40,434 nucleotides of DNA from Lachnospiraceae bacterium (GTDB lineage Bacteria; Bacillota; Clostridia; Lachnospirales; Lachnospiraceae). The notes under the pieces were generated by a model. That model ran no database searches, was not told the DNA's origin, and saw only the letters and a list, made by a program, of their open reading frames with translations. Positions 7,909 to 15,778 of the stretch are shown piece after piece (positions within the stretch are counted from its first letter, which is position 1; every line of letters starts with the position of its first letter). Position numbers and translations under genes: made by a program. Where the stretch lies: positions 1-40,434 of the forward strand of contig SVEF01000022.1 in NCBI GenBank assembly GCA_015057585.1, given 5' to 3'.

Positions 7909-9210
7909 ATGGCGGAGAAAGCCGAAATCAATTCAAAGTTCTTTACATCGGTCCACCTAGACCAGGATCTATGTAAAGGTTGTATCAATTGTATCAAGAG
8001 ATGTCCGACACAGGCCATTCGTGTCCGGAACCACAAAGCAGTGATTACAAAGGAGTTTTGTATCGACTGCGGCGAATGTATCCGTATTTGTCCGCATCAT
8101 GCAAAACTGCCGACGTATGATAAGCTTTCCGTATTGCAGAATTATGAATATACGGTGGCACTTCCGGCACCGTCCCTGTATGGACAGTTCAATAATTTAG
8201 ATGATGTCAACATTGTTCTGACAGCACTTAAAAACATCGGATTTGACGATGTCTATGAGGTGAGCGGTGCGGCAGAAATCGCATCGGAACTTTCGAGGAC
8301 ATACATAAAGGAACACCCGGAGAAGTATCCGATTATCAGTTCGGCATGTCCGTCTGTAGTGAGACTGATCCGTGTGCGTTTCCCGAATCTTTTGGAGCAC
8401 CTGCTTCCGATTAATCCGCCGGTGGAACTGGCGGCACAGGCGGCCAGACAGCGGGCGATGGAAAAGACGGGGCTTCCGGCAGAAAAAATCGGTGTGATTT
8501 TCCTGTCCCCGTGTCCGTCCAAGGTGACGGCAATGAAGTCACCGCTTGGCATGGAAAAGAGTTCGATCGATGCCGTGTGTGCGATTAAGGATGTTTATGT
8601 GGAGCTGCTCCCGAAAATGAAAGAGGTCGAGGAGCCGGAAGAACTTGCGATTTCCGGTAAAATCGGTGTTGGCTGGGGGGCTTCCGGCGGAGAAGCCGGT
8701 GGTCTGATTAATGACAATTACCTGGCAGCGGACGGCATTGAAAATGTGATCCGTGTGTTAGAAGATTTAGAAGACCAGAAATTTTCTTCCAATTTAGAGT
8801 TCATTGAACTTAACGCCTGCAGCGGCGGTTGTGTGGGCGGTGTGCTTACGGTGGAAAATCCTTACGTGGCAAAGGTGAAATTAAAACATCTCCGAAAATA
8901 TATGGCGGTTGCGGGAACACACCTGGGCGAGGCAGTGATGCCATCGGAGCCGATGTGGACACAGGACGTGGAATATGAACCGGTATTCCGTCTTGGCAAT
9001 GACCGACGTGAAAGCATTGCAAAAATGGCACGTGTGGAAGAACTTTGTGAGAAATTCCCGGGACTGGACTGCGGGTCATGCGGAGCACCAACCTGCAAAG
9101 CACTGGCAGAAGACATTGTGCGCGGCGAGGCAAGAGAGCATGACTGTATTCATATCTTAAAGGAATATATTCATCGGTTGTCCGGGGAAATGTCACGACT
9201 GGACGACTAG
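7909..9210 (+). CDS. Sensory-type [FeFe] hydrogenase homologue with C-terminal Fe-S domain
   Basis: A 433-aa protein. Two N-terminal [4Fe-4S] ferredoxin motifs (C22/25/28/32 and C51/54/57/61) precede an H-cluster-type domain with L1 SSACPS (144-149), L2 SPCPSKV (200-206) and L3 ELNACSGGCVGG (300-311). All four H-cluster ligands can be placed (C147, C202, C304, C308). The C-terminus carries CGSCGAPTC...C (388-413), the Fe-S motif also seen in RnfB and corrinoid proteins. The Cys next to the ligand in L1 is Ala, as reported for HydS-type proteins. No PAS, kinase or cyclase domain is fused to it, so output would have to pass through partners such as the neighbouring ATPase. H2 or redox sensing is inferred; catalysis is probably slow or absent. 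Confidence 0.8.
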   Translation: MAEKAEINSKFFTSVHLDQDLCKGCINCIKRCPTQAIRVRNHKAVITKEFCIDCGECIRICPHHAKLPTYDKLSVLQNYEYTVALPAPSLYGQFNNLDDVNIVLTALKNIGFDDVYEVSGAAEIASELSRTYIKEHPEKYPIISSACPSVVRLIRVRFPNLLEHLLPINPPVELAAQAARQRAMEKTGLPAEKIGVIFLSPCPSKVTAMKSPLGMEKSSIDAVCAIKDVYVELLPKMKEVEEPEELAISGKIGVGWGASGGEAGGLINDNYLAADGIENVIRVLEDLEDQKFSSNLEFIELNACSGGCVGGVLTVENPYVAKVKLKHLRKYMAVAGTHLGEAVMPSEPMWTQDVEYEPVFRLGNDRRESIAKMARVEELCEKFPGLDCGSCGAPTCKALAEDIVRGEAREHDCIHILKEYIHRLSGEMSRLDD

Positions 9211-9235
9211 AAGACAGAGAAGAGGAAAAAGGAAA

Positions 9236-9568
9236 ATGACGGTAAAAGAATTGATTGAGAAAACGGGATTCCGTGTGATTCATGAGGCCGGAAATACAGC
9301 GGAGACGACAGTGGAAAAGGCGTATTGCTGTGATCTGTTAAGTGTTGCCATGTCGAGAGTTCCGGAAGGAGCGGCCTGGGTGACGGTAATGAGCAATTTG
9401 AACACGCTTGCGGTAGCTTCCCTGACGGAGGCTGCCTGCGTGATTATTGCAGAAGGCACAGCCATTGATGCGAATGTTGCCGCAAAAGCAAAAGAACAGG
9501 ATATTACCCTGCTCTCCACAGAACTTCCGGAATTTGATGCGGCACTTCTGATTTATAATGGAATCTAA
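9236..9568 (+). CDS. Second DRTGG-like protein
   Basis: A 110-aa protein resembling the DRTGG protein at 7125-7487: both begin with MTV-(R/K)-E-(I/L) and share a Gly-poor alternating core with a conserved central NxxxxxxA pattern. It follows the hydrogenase homologue by 25 bases with AAAAAGGA upstream. It overlaps the PHP gene by 11 bases. The pairing of two DRTGG proteins around the sensor suggests heteromeric or parallel ligand-binding roles; this is inference. Confidence 0.7.
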   Translation: MTVKELIEKTGFRVIHEAGNTAETTVEKAYCCDLLSVAMSRVPEGAAWVTVMSNLNTLAVASLTEAACVIIAEGTAIDANVAAKAKEQDITLLSTELPEFDAALLIYNGI

Positions 9569-10331
9569 AGAAAAACAGATGCAGGGAGGATGGCGTCAGG
9601 TAACCTATGACCTGCATCTGCATTCCTGCCTATCACCGTGCGGGGACATGGAAATGACACCGGCCAACATTGTTGGCATGGCAGTGGTAAAGGAACTGGA
9701 TGTCATTGCCCTGACAGATCACAATACCTGCAAAAACTGCCCGGCGTTTCTTAAGGTGGCGGAGGCGTATGGGATTACCGCGCTGCCCGGCATGGAACTG
9801 ACGACGACGGAAGAAGTGCACGTGGTATGTTTGTTTGGCACACTGGAGGATGCCATGCGGTTTGATGCCTATGTGTACGAGCATCTGCTGGATATTAAGA
9901 ATGAAGAGGCCATCTTTGGGGCGCAGGTCATCATGAACGAGGACGATGAGGAGACCGGCAGGGTAGAAAAACTGTTAATTAATGCGACGGACATTGACTT
10001 TGATGAGGTGTATGCCCTGATGGAGGAATATAACGGGGTCATGATTCCGGCGCATCTGGACAAATCCACGACATCCCTGCTTTCAAATCTCGGCTTTATT
10101 CCACCGGACAGCCGGTTTAAAGTAGCCGAATTAAAGAGCTTTGAAAATCTGCACCGGCTGCGTGCAGCGCATCCGTACTTAAATGACTGTATGGTGATTA
10201 CGGATTCCGATGCCCATTATCTGGGGGACATTCATGAACCGCAGTTTACCATGATGGTGCCCGAGGTGACACCGGCGGGAGTCATAACAGCTTTAAAAAC
10301 TGCATATAGTAATAATGATAATGAGAGATAA
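9558..10331 (+). CDS. PHP-domain metal-dependent phosphoesterase
   Basis: A 257-aa PHP-family protein with the metal ligand motifs DLHLHS (18-23), ALTDHNT (about 52-58), the PHP-typical GMELTT, and a C-terminal DSDAHYLGDIH. PHP proteins hydrolyse phosphoesters such as histidinol phosphate, nucleoside 3',5'-bisphosphate or 5'-ended oligonucleotides; the substrate here is unknown. It closes the sensory cluster and overlaps the preceding DRTGG gene. The start at 9558 has a weak Shine-Dalgarno sequence and relies on coupling; ATG at 9579 is an alternative that keeps the whole domain. Confidence 0.8.
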   Translation: MESKEKQMQGGWRQVTYDLHLHSCLSPCGDMEMTPANIVGMAVVKELDVIALTDHNTCKNCPAFLKVAEAYGITALPGMELTTTEEVHVVCLFGTLEDAMRFDAYVYEHLLDIKNEEAIFGAQVIMNEDDEETGRVEKLLINATDIDFDEVYALMEEYNGVMIPAHLDKSTTSLLSNLGFIPPDSRFKVAELKSFENLHRLRAAHPYLNDCMVITDSDAHYLGDIHEPQFTMMVPEVTPAGVITALKTAYSNNDNER

Positions 10332-10341
10332 GGAAAGCGGT

Positions 10342-10764
10342 ATGAAACGTAACTACGGGAAACGACTGCTTTTCTTTTTCTTTTTTGCCGTGTTGTTTAC
10401 CGGACTGTGCGGTTGTGGCGAAGAAGCGAAAGAAAGAAAAAAGATAAAGGATTTGGAAACAACGGTATTAGAGGAAGGAGAGGTTCCGACAGAACTGCTC
10501 ACAAAGATCAAAGAGAAATGGCAGGAGCCGTTTACGATGACCTACGAAGCGGACGGATATTTTTACATTGCCAGGGGATACGGAACGCAGCGGACCAGCG
10601 GTTACAGCATCCGCGTACTCGAGGTATATGAAACAGAGGATGGAATCCAGTTTTTAAGCGAACTGATCGGTCCGGGAAGGGAAGAGGCAGTTCTGCAAAT
10701 TGAGACCTATCCATATATTGTTATTAAGATGCAAAGTATTGGCAAGGAACTTATTTTCCGGTGA
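10342..10764 (+). CDS. PrcB-like lipoprotein
   Basis: A 140-aa predicted lipoprotein: a basic start, a Phe-rich hydrophobic segment and a lipobox ending LCGC (C25). The mature part has the ARGYGT-x5-GYSI pattern and a C-terminal TYPYIVIKM segment that resemble the PrcB_C domain (protease-complex accessory domain). The start at 10342 is preferred to 10315 because it begins the signal peptide and is preceded by AAGGA. It lies between the PHP gene and the SipL-like gene and may be cotranscribed with both. Function is not known for the family in clostridia. Confidence 0.65.
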   Translation: MKRNYGKRLLFFFFFAVLFTGLCGCGEEAKERKKIKDLETTVLEEGEVPTELLTKIKEKWQEPFTMTYEADGYFYIARGYGTQRTSGYSIRVLEVYETEDGIQFLSELIGPGREEAVLQIETYPYIVIKMQSIGKELIFR

Positions 10765-10780
10765 TAGAAAGGAGAAATTC

Positions 10781-12358
10781 GTGAGACTGATAAAAGAAAA
10801 TATCCATCGGATCAGCAATGCGGGCGATCAGGCGGTCAGTGAGATGACGGCAACGTTTACATTGGATGATGATTTTAATGTGCCGGATACCAAACCGGAT
10901 GCAAAAGCGATTTTAAGGGAAACAGGAACATTGCGCGTGCTGGAAAAAAAGTGTACGGCAGGAAGGCTTCATATCAAAGGAATTCTGACGGCGAAGGTGC
11001 TGTATGTCAGTGAGGACGGTACAGGACTGTACGGAATGGAGACGGAGCTTCCATTCGATGAGATGATACATATGGGAAGAGAGAACTGTCCGGACCTTTC
11101 GGTGAATGCCCGGTTAAACGACATTACGGCAACACTCGTGCATTCCAGAAAAATCAATGTGAAGGCCCTGGTGACCATCCATGCCGCGTGTGAAGAGGTT
11201 GTGGATGAAATCGTCGTGACGGAAACCGAGGGAAACGGGTTGCTGGCAAGAGCCAAGGATGTGAACTTTACCAATCTGGCAGCAATGAAAAAGGACACGG
11301 TGCGGATTCGGGAGGAACTGACACTTCCGTCGGCAAAGCCAAACATCAGTGAGGTTTCTTATCAGGAAATGTCTATGATTATTACAGAGAGCCGTGTGCT
11401 CGACGGGGCTTTGGCAGTCAAGGGAACGGCAGATGTTTTTATGATTTACCGGAGCGGCGGTTTGCACGACCGAATGGAGTTTTATGAAACCAGGGTGCCG
11501 TTTGCGGAGCAGTTTGAATTATCCGGAGCAAAACCGGAAATGATAGAAGACCTTACCTTCCGCGTGGTACAGGAGAACGTGGAAATCCGGCCGGATGAAG
11601 ATGGGGAGGAACGGATTATTGGTCTGGAGGCAGTGCTGGAACTGGACATGAAACTATACGAAGAGAAGGAATTAATGGTACTGGATGACATTTATTCCGC
11701 CTCGGGAAATGTGACATTACACGGCAGAGAAGAAGTAATTCCGCGCCTGTTGATGAAAAATCAGGGAATCGGAAATTTTTCCGGAACACAGGAGTTGAAA
11801 GATCTTCCGGAAACACCGATGCAGATTCTCAAAGGAAGTACACAGGTACATTTGGAAAAAGTGTCCCGTGAAGAAAATCAGCTTCTGATGGAGGGAATGT
11901 TGGAATTTAAAGTCCTTTTCATTACCGGCTCCGATACAAGACCATATACGTCCGTTAAATTTTATGCGCCGTTCGAACATCGTCTGAATGTAGGCGGCCT
12001 GGATGAGAATTGCTCCCATAAGGTAATTCCTGTGGTAACAGACAGTACGTTTCAATTGTACCGCAGCAATGAACTGGAATGGAAGACCGAGGTCAACTTC
12101 CAGACGATGGTGTTCTGTAACGAAAAGGAATACATGGTAACTGACGCGGAATTTGTACCATTTACCAAGGAAGAAAAAGATAAGCAATATAGTATCATGG
12201 GTTATGTGACAGAAGAAGGGGATACTCTCTGGAGCATCGGAAAAAGGTTTCATTTATCGCCGGAAGAGGTGGAGGAGTGGAATGAAATCGAAGAGGAAGT
12301 ATTTCCGAAAGGAAAAATGCTGCTCCTGGTCAGAAGCAGCATTTTGGAGGAAGGTTAA
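10781..12358 (+). CDS. DUF3794 (SPOCS) - LysM protein, SipL-like
   Basis: A 525-aa protein with repeated DUF3794/SPOCS segments (roughly residues 30-120, 170-270 and 330-420) and a C-terminal LysM domain (GYVTEEGDTLWSIGKRF onward, about 475-520). This is the architecture of SipL, which anchors the SpoIVA coat layer in Clostridioides difficile, so spore-coat assembly is the likely role. A GTG start at 10781 is chosen with AAAGGAG 6-12 bases upstream; the frame is open further 5' inside the preceding gene. The stop is separated from the convergent gene's stop by one base, leaving no room for a terminator between them. Confidence 0.8.
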   Translation: MRLIKENIHRISNAGDQAVSEMTATFTLDDDFNVPDTKPDAKAILRETGTLRVLEKKCTAGRLHIKGILTAKVLYVSEDGTGLYGMETELPFDEMIHMGRENCPDLSVNARLNDITATLVHSRKINVKALVTIHAACEEVVDEIVVTETEGNGLLARAKDVNFTNLAAMKKDTVRIREELTLPSAKPNISEVSYQEMSMIITESRVLDGALAVKGTADVFMIYRSGGLHDRMEFYETRVPFAEQFELSGAKPEMIEDLTFRVVQENVEIRPDEDGEERIIGLEAVLELDMKLYEEKELMVLDDIYSASGNVTLHGREEVIPRLLMKNQGIGNFSGTQELKDLPETPMQILKGSTQVHLEKVSREENQLLMEGMLEFKVLFITGSDTRPYTSVKFYAPFEHRLNVGGLDENCSHKVIPVVTDSTFQLYRSNELEWKTEVNFQTMVFCNEKEYMVTDAEFVPFTKEEKDKQYSIMGYVTEEGDTLWSIGKRFHLSPEEVEEWNEIEEEVFPKGKMLLLVRSSILEEG

Positions 12359-12359
12359 C

Positions 12360-13007
12360 TTATTTATTACTTGTGCTGACTGTGAGTTCAGGAGAGGCTT
12401 CCGCGGTATCGGTTTCGGTCCCGGAAGTCTTTCCTTCTTTCCAGTCGGTGATTTTCTGTTTTGCAGCTTCCAGAGTTTTCTTGCACAACTCCGGAAGTTC
12501 GCCACCCCATGCCTTTGTGGCGTCGTCGAACCCTTTTTGAAGGGCATCTAACATCGTATCGGCATGTGCAGGGTCATTGCCGGCAAGGGCTTTGGCAAAG
12601 GAAAAGAGACGTTCTGAGGTCTGTTCTACGCCCCAGTAACCATCATCCGCTATCTCCTGCTGTGCTTCTTTTGCGGTTTCGTCGTCTACTTCTAAGGTAC
12701 CTTCTTTAATCATATCGAAGGTATCGGCAAGTGAGGTGAATTTCTGTCCCTGTTTTAGCAGCATCTTTTCCACCAGTGAGCGAAGCTGTGCGGTACGCTG
12801 CTCTGCTTCTGCCAGAAGCTTTTCGATTGTGGCAGTATCGCGTTTGGCCGGCTTCTTTTCTACGGGTTCTTCGGATTTTGTATATTCGGCAGCAGCACCT
12901 TCTTCATAAGACAAGGGACTTTCTGTTGCCTTTTTTTCCGTTTCTTTATTTACTTTTGTGTTGTCATATGCGGCAGTCATTGCCTGGGTAATTCCATTGA
13001 TGTCCAT
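12360..13007 (-). CDS. Conserved-looking acidic helical protein, unknown
   Basis: A 215-aa soluble protein that I do not recognise. The N-terminal 55 residues are low-complexity and charged. A probable coiled coil follows (ATIEKLLAEAEQRTAQLRSLVEKML, within 57-85), then a folded segment with DDGYWGVEQTSERLFSFAKALAG and a helical tail, and a Ser/Thr-rich end. No signal peptide or membrane segment is seen. The start is supported by AAAGGAAG. The gene is leftward, downstream of ispE's terminator, and converges with the SipL-like gene at a 1-base gap. Confidence 0.75.
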   Translation of the reverse strand: MDINGITQAMTAAYDNTKVNKETEKKATESPLSYEEGAAAEYTKSEEPVEKKPAKRDTATIEKLLAEAEQRTAQLRSLVEKMLLKQGQKFTSLADTFDMIKEGTLEVDDETAKEAQQEIADDGYWGVEQTSERLFSFAKALAGNDPAHADTMLDALQKGFDDATKAWGGELPELCKKTLEAAKQKITDWKEGKTSGTETDTAEASPELTVSTSNK

Positions 13008-13093
13008 ATCGGTTCTTCCTTTCTGTATGGGAGTCTTGCCATCCGTGGCTGTGCTACATAATATATATCGGCTTTCTTTTGCGGAAAATAAAG

Positions 13094-13122
13094 AGGGACT
13101 CCCTGAATTTGTGGGAATCCCT
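13094..13122 (-). terminator. Terminator of ispE
   Basis: Inverted arms AGGGACTCCC (13094-13103) and GGGAATCCCT (13113-13122) with one mismatch. Read on the minus strand it is followed by CTCTTTATTTTCC, and it sits 12 bases after the ispE stop. Confidence 0.65.
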
Positions 13123-13134
13123 TGGAAGTTTTGT

Positions 13135-14010
13135 TTATGGTTGCATGAATTTGGTCACGAAAGCGGAATCGGCATAGCCCTGACAGATAAAGTATTCTGC
13201 GGCTTCCAGCGCCAGATTGCCATCGGTAAAGAGCCCGAACACGGTAGGACCGCTGCCGCTCATGCAGGCGCCGAGGGCACCGAGTTCCTTCAATTTCTCT
13301 TCGATTTGCGAGATTTCCGGACACAGTGTCAGGGCAACCGGTTCTAAAATGTTGTTTAAGTTGTCACATAAGGCAGGAATATTTCTGGTCTCAAGGGCAG
13401 AAATAACCGCGTCGATGTCCGGATGCACAGCGTCTGCCAGACAAAGATGTTCATAGATATACTTGGTAGAGATGCTCTGGTCCGGTTTTACCAGTGTGCA
13501 GTAAAGGGCAGGAGCAGGAGGGAGTTCACTGAGAACTTCGCCAATGCCTTCTGCCAGAGCGGTTCCGAGCATAATACAATATGGGACATCGGCACCGAGC
13601 TGTACACCGAGTTTCTGTAAATCAGTTGTTGAGAGATCCCGGTCGAATAAAAGATTCAGGCCTCTTAAGGTGGCAGCGGCATCGGAACTGCCGCCGGCAA
13701 GTCCGGCGCCGGAAGGAATCTGCTTGTCGATAATGATATGGACACCGCCTTCAGCCGGGTAGTGCTCAAGCCAGAGTTTTGCTGCCTTATAGATTAGGTT
13801 GTCTTCTCCCCAGGTAACATCCGGGAACCGTTCGGCATGCAATGGGGTCAGGTGAATGCCCGGCTCTTCTGTTTTTTTGATGGTCAGGGTGTCGTGTAAG
13901 GACAAGGACTGCATGACCATGCGGACATTATGATAACCGTCGGGTTTACGGTTGATGACATCCAGTGCCAGATTGATTTTTGCATTTGCATGTATCGTAA
14001 TTTGTTGCAT
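13135..14010 (-). CDS. ispE: 4-diphosphocytidyl-2-C-methyl-D-erythritol kinase
   Basis: A 291-aa GHMP kinase that phosphorylates CDP-methylerythritol in the MEP isoprenoid pathway. The start ANAKINLALDV (8-18) carries the catalytic Lys (K11), and the ATP loop PSGAGLAGGSSDAA is at 99-112. D141 in LGADVPYC is the expected catalytic Asp, and the C-terminal MSGSGPTVFGLF motif is present. Length is typical. GGAGGAAC lies 4-11 bases upstream of the ATG. It follows spoIIR by 31 bases on the same strand, a pairing common in clostridia. Confidence 0.97.
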   Translation of the reverse strand: MQQITIHANAKINLALDVINRKPDGYHNVRMVMQSLSLHDTLTIKKTEEPGIHLTPLHAERFPDVTWGEDNLIYKAAKLWLEHYPAEGGVHIIIDKQIPSGAGLAGGSSDAAATLRGLNLLFDRDLSTTDLQKLGVQLGADVPYCIMLGTALAEGIGEVLSELPPAPALYCTLVKPDQSISTKYIYEHLCLADAVHPDIDAVISALETRNIPALCDNLNNILEPVALTLCPEISQIEEKLKELGALGACMSGSGPTVFGLFTDGNLALEAAEYFICQGYADSAFVTKFMQP

Positions 14011-14041
14011 TTTGTTCCTCCGAATTGAAATAAACTATACT

Positions 14042-14788
14042 TTAGTGTAGCATGAATTGCCGTATTTTGGAAGAGAAAAGATTCCAAAGTTTAAAGTCCA
14101 GAAAAATGTCTACAGAAGCGTCCGTGTTGCAGGAGTCTTCCGTGGCTTTTCCATAAAACAGCCGGTGGAGTGAACTTTCCTTGACCGTGGAAAATTTTTC
14201 TTTGTAAAGAGATGAGTTTTTTGGAACGTATTCGTAGGTGGCATCGATAAAGCAGAGAGACGGATAGGCAAGACACCACCAGTTATGACCGTTACCTGCG
14301 CCAAGCACGATTTGAATACTATCGTAGAAGCCGGGAGGAAAAACGGTGGCATCTTCGGAAAGGTATGTCTGGCTTCCATAGATGCGGATTGGGAAATATA
14401 TCTGGTCTATGGAAATGCAGGCCTGATAGTTGGCACCGAGTTCTGATAAAGTCCGGTTGGCGATTTCCGTCAGAAAAACTTTTTGGTTTTTTAGTTCGTC
14501 TAAGGCCTCCGTTTTACTGGTTGCCGTCTGTGTGACGGCGGCCAGGTAAGGAAGCAGGGCATCGCGTACGGCGAGTTTGATGTGCTGGTCTTCGGGGCGG
14601 TCACTGTCGGCTAAAATATGTAAGCGGACAACTTCATCGGATAAAGGGAGGGATGCAGAAGAGGAAACTGCATCCTGTGAAACAATGGTCCCATAGGCTT
14701 TTTGGATGGAGGGATGTTTTTTTGTCACGGCCCATGCGGTCAGCACGGCAAGAATGAGTAAAAGTAAAGCGGTCAGGCGTTCTTTCAT
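14042..14788 (-). CDS. spoIIR: Stage II sporulation protein R
   Basis: A 248-aa protein with an N-terminal membrane or signal segment (about 5-22) and the SpoIIR signatures VRLHILADSDRPEDQHIKLAVRD and GAGNGHNWWCLAYPSLCF. In Bacillus, forespore-made SpoIIR triggers processing of pro-sigma-E in the mother cell. Its presence, with the SipL-like gene, argues the organism carries the sporulation programme. GAAAGGAGT precedes the ATG. Confidence 0.93.
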   Translation of the reverse strand: MKERLTALLLLILAVLTAWAVTKKHPSIQKAYGTIVSQDAVSSSASLPLSDEVVRLHILADSDRPEDQHIKLAVRDALLPYLAAVTQTATSKTEALDELKNQKVFLTEIANRTLSELGANYQACISIDQIYFPIRIYGSQTYLSEDATVFPPGFYDSIQIVLGAGNGHNWWCLAYPSLCFIDATYEYVPKNSSLYKEKFSTVKESSLHRLFYGKATEDSCNTDASVDIFLDFKLWNLFSSKIRQFMLH

Positions 14789-14915
14789 AATGACTCCTTT
14801 CTATCGGTTTCCACCGAAAAAACAATCTTTGATTAGTTGGAGTATTGCCGGGAAAGAATAAAGTTATTCGTGTCGGAAAGAAGTTTTTGTTTTACGTTTT
14901 TCCTGGGGAATTTGC

Positions 14916-14944
14916 TTGCTATTCTTGTATCTTTCCCTTATAAT
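14916..14944 (+). promoter_or_regulatory. Sigma-A-type promoter of the hydrolase-murF-ddl-murI operon
   Basis: TTGCTA (14916-14921), a 17-bp spacer and TATAAT (14939-14944). Transcription would start near 14951, about 50 bases before the first gene. A consensus AAAGGAGGT sits at about 14957-14965, only a few bases into the transcript and some 37 bases before the chosen start codon. Confidence 0.7.
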
Positions 14945-15001
14945 TATAGGGAAATTAAAGGAGGTAGGAGAGCAGAGAGAGAAACTGCTTCCGAAACAGA
15001 G

Positions 15002-15775
15002 ATGAACGTAACAGTCAACGGGTATGATATTTATTATAAAGAGACCGGAGCCGGAGAGGAAACGGTAGTCATTTTGCAGGGGTGGGGAACCAAGATTTCG
15101 GTATACGATTCGGTTGCGGCCTGCATCAGTGAAAAGTACCGGGTAATCCAGTTGGGATTTCCGGGATTCGGAGAGAGTAAGGAGCCAGAAACCGCGTGGA
15201 ATGTAGATGCTTACGCGGACTTTTTTGTGGCTTTTATGCAGGAATTAAACATCACGGAGGCGACGTTAATCGGACACTCCTACGGCGGACGTGTGATTAT
15301 CAAACTGGCAAACCGTAAGGAATTACCTTTTAAAATCCGTAACATTGTATTGATTGACAGTGCCGGAGTATTGCCGCAGAGAACCCAAGAGCAGAAATTC
15401 CAGATTGCAAAATACAAACTGTTGAAAAAGATTTTGAATATGAAAGTGGTTTATGCCATGTTCCCGGATCTGATTGACGACTGGAAATCCAGGCAGGGTT
15501 CGGCAGACTACCGGAATGCGACTCCGGTGATGCGCCAGTGCCTTGTGATGGCTGTGAACGAAGATTTGACGGAACTGCTTCCCGGAATTTCACAGGAAGT
15601 GCTCCTGATCTGGGGAGAAAATGATACAGCGACCCCGATGCGGGATGCCAAGATTATGGAGGAAAAGATACCGAATGCAGGCCTGGCTGTGATTCAGAAT
15701 GCAGGGCATTTTAGTTTCCTTGACCAGCCGGTGATTTTCCGAAATATTATGAGAGTGTATTTTAGAATGGAGTAA
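15002..15775 (+). CDS. Alpha/beta hydrolase
   Basis: A 257-aa alpha/beta-hydrolase-fold protein. The nucleophile elbow is GHSYGG (S93), the acid is probably in WGENDTATP, and the base His is in AGHFSF. The oxyanion region LQGWGT is near 25-30. The specific substrate is unknown. The start ATG at 15002 begins the domain, but the only strong Shine-Dalgarno sequence is far upstream (about 14957-14965), so translation start is uncertain. No other in-frame ATG or GTG lies between. It heads an operon with a MurF-like ligase 3 bases downstream, which suggests a cell-wall-precursor or envelope link. Confidence 0.85.
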   Translation: MNVTVNGYDIYYKETGAGEETVVILQGWGTKISVYDSVAACISEKYRVIQLGFPGFGESKEPETAWNVDAYADFFVAFMQELNITEATLIGHSYGGRVIIKLANRKELPFKIRNIVLIDSAGVLPQRTQEQKFQIAKYKLLKKILNMKVVYAMFPDLIDDWKSRQGSADYRNATPVMRQCLVMAVNEDLTELLPGISQEVLLIWGENDTATPMRDAKIMEEKIPNAGLAVIQNAGHFSFLDQPVIFRNIMRVYFRME

Positions 15776-15778
15776 AGA

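Noticed and set aside
7909-9210. Catalytic hydrogenase, or group C sensor with PAS domain
   Set aside because: L1 has Ala beside the ligand and L2 lacks the usual Glu, so normal catalysis is doubtful. No PAS domain is seen, so it was called only sensory-type.
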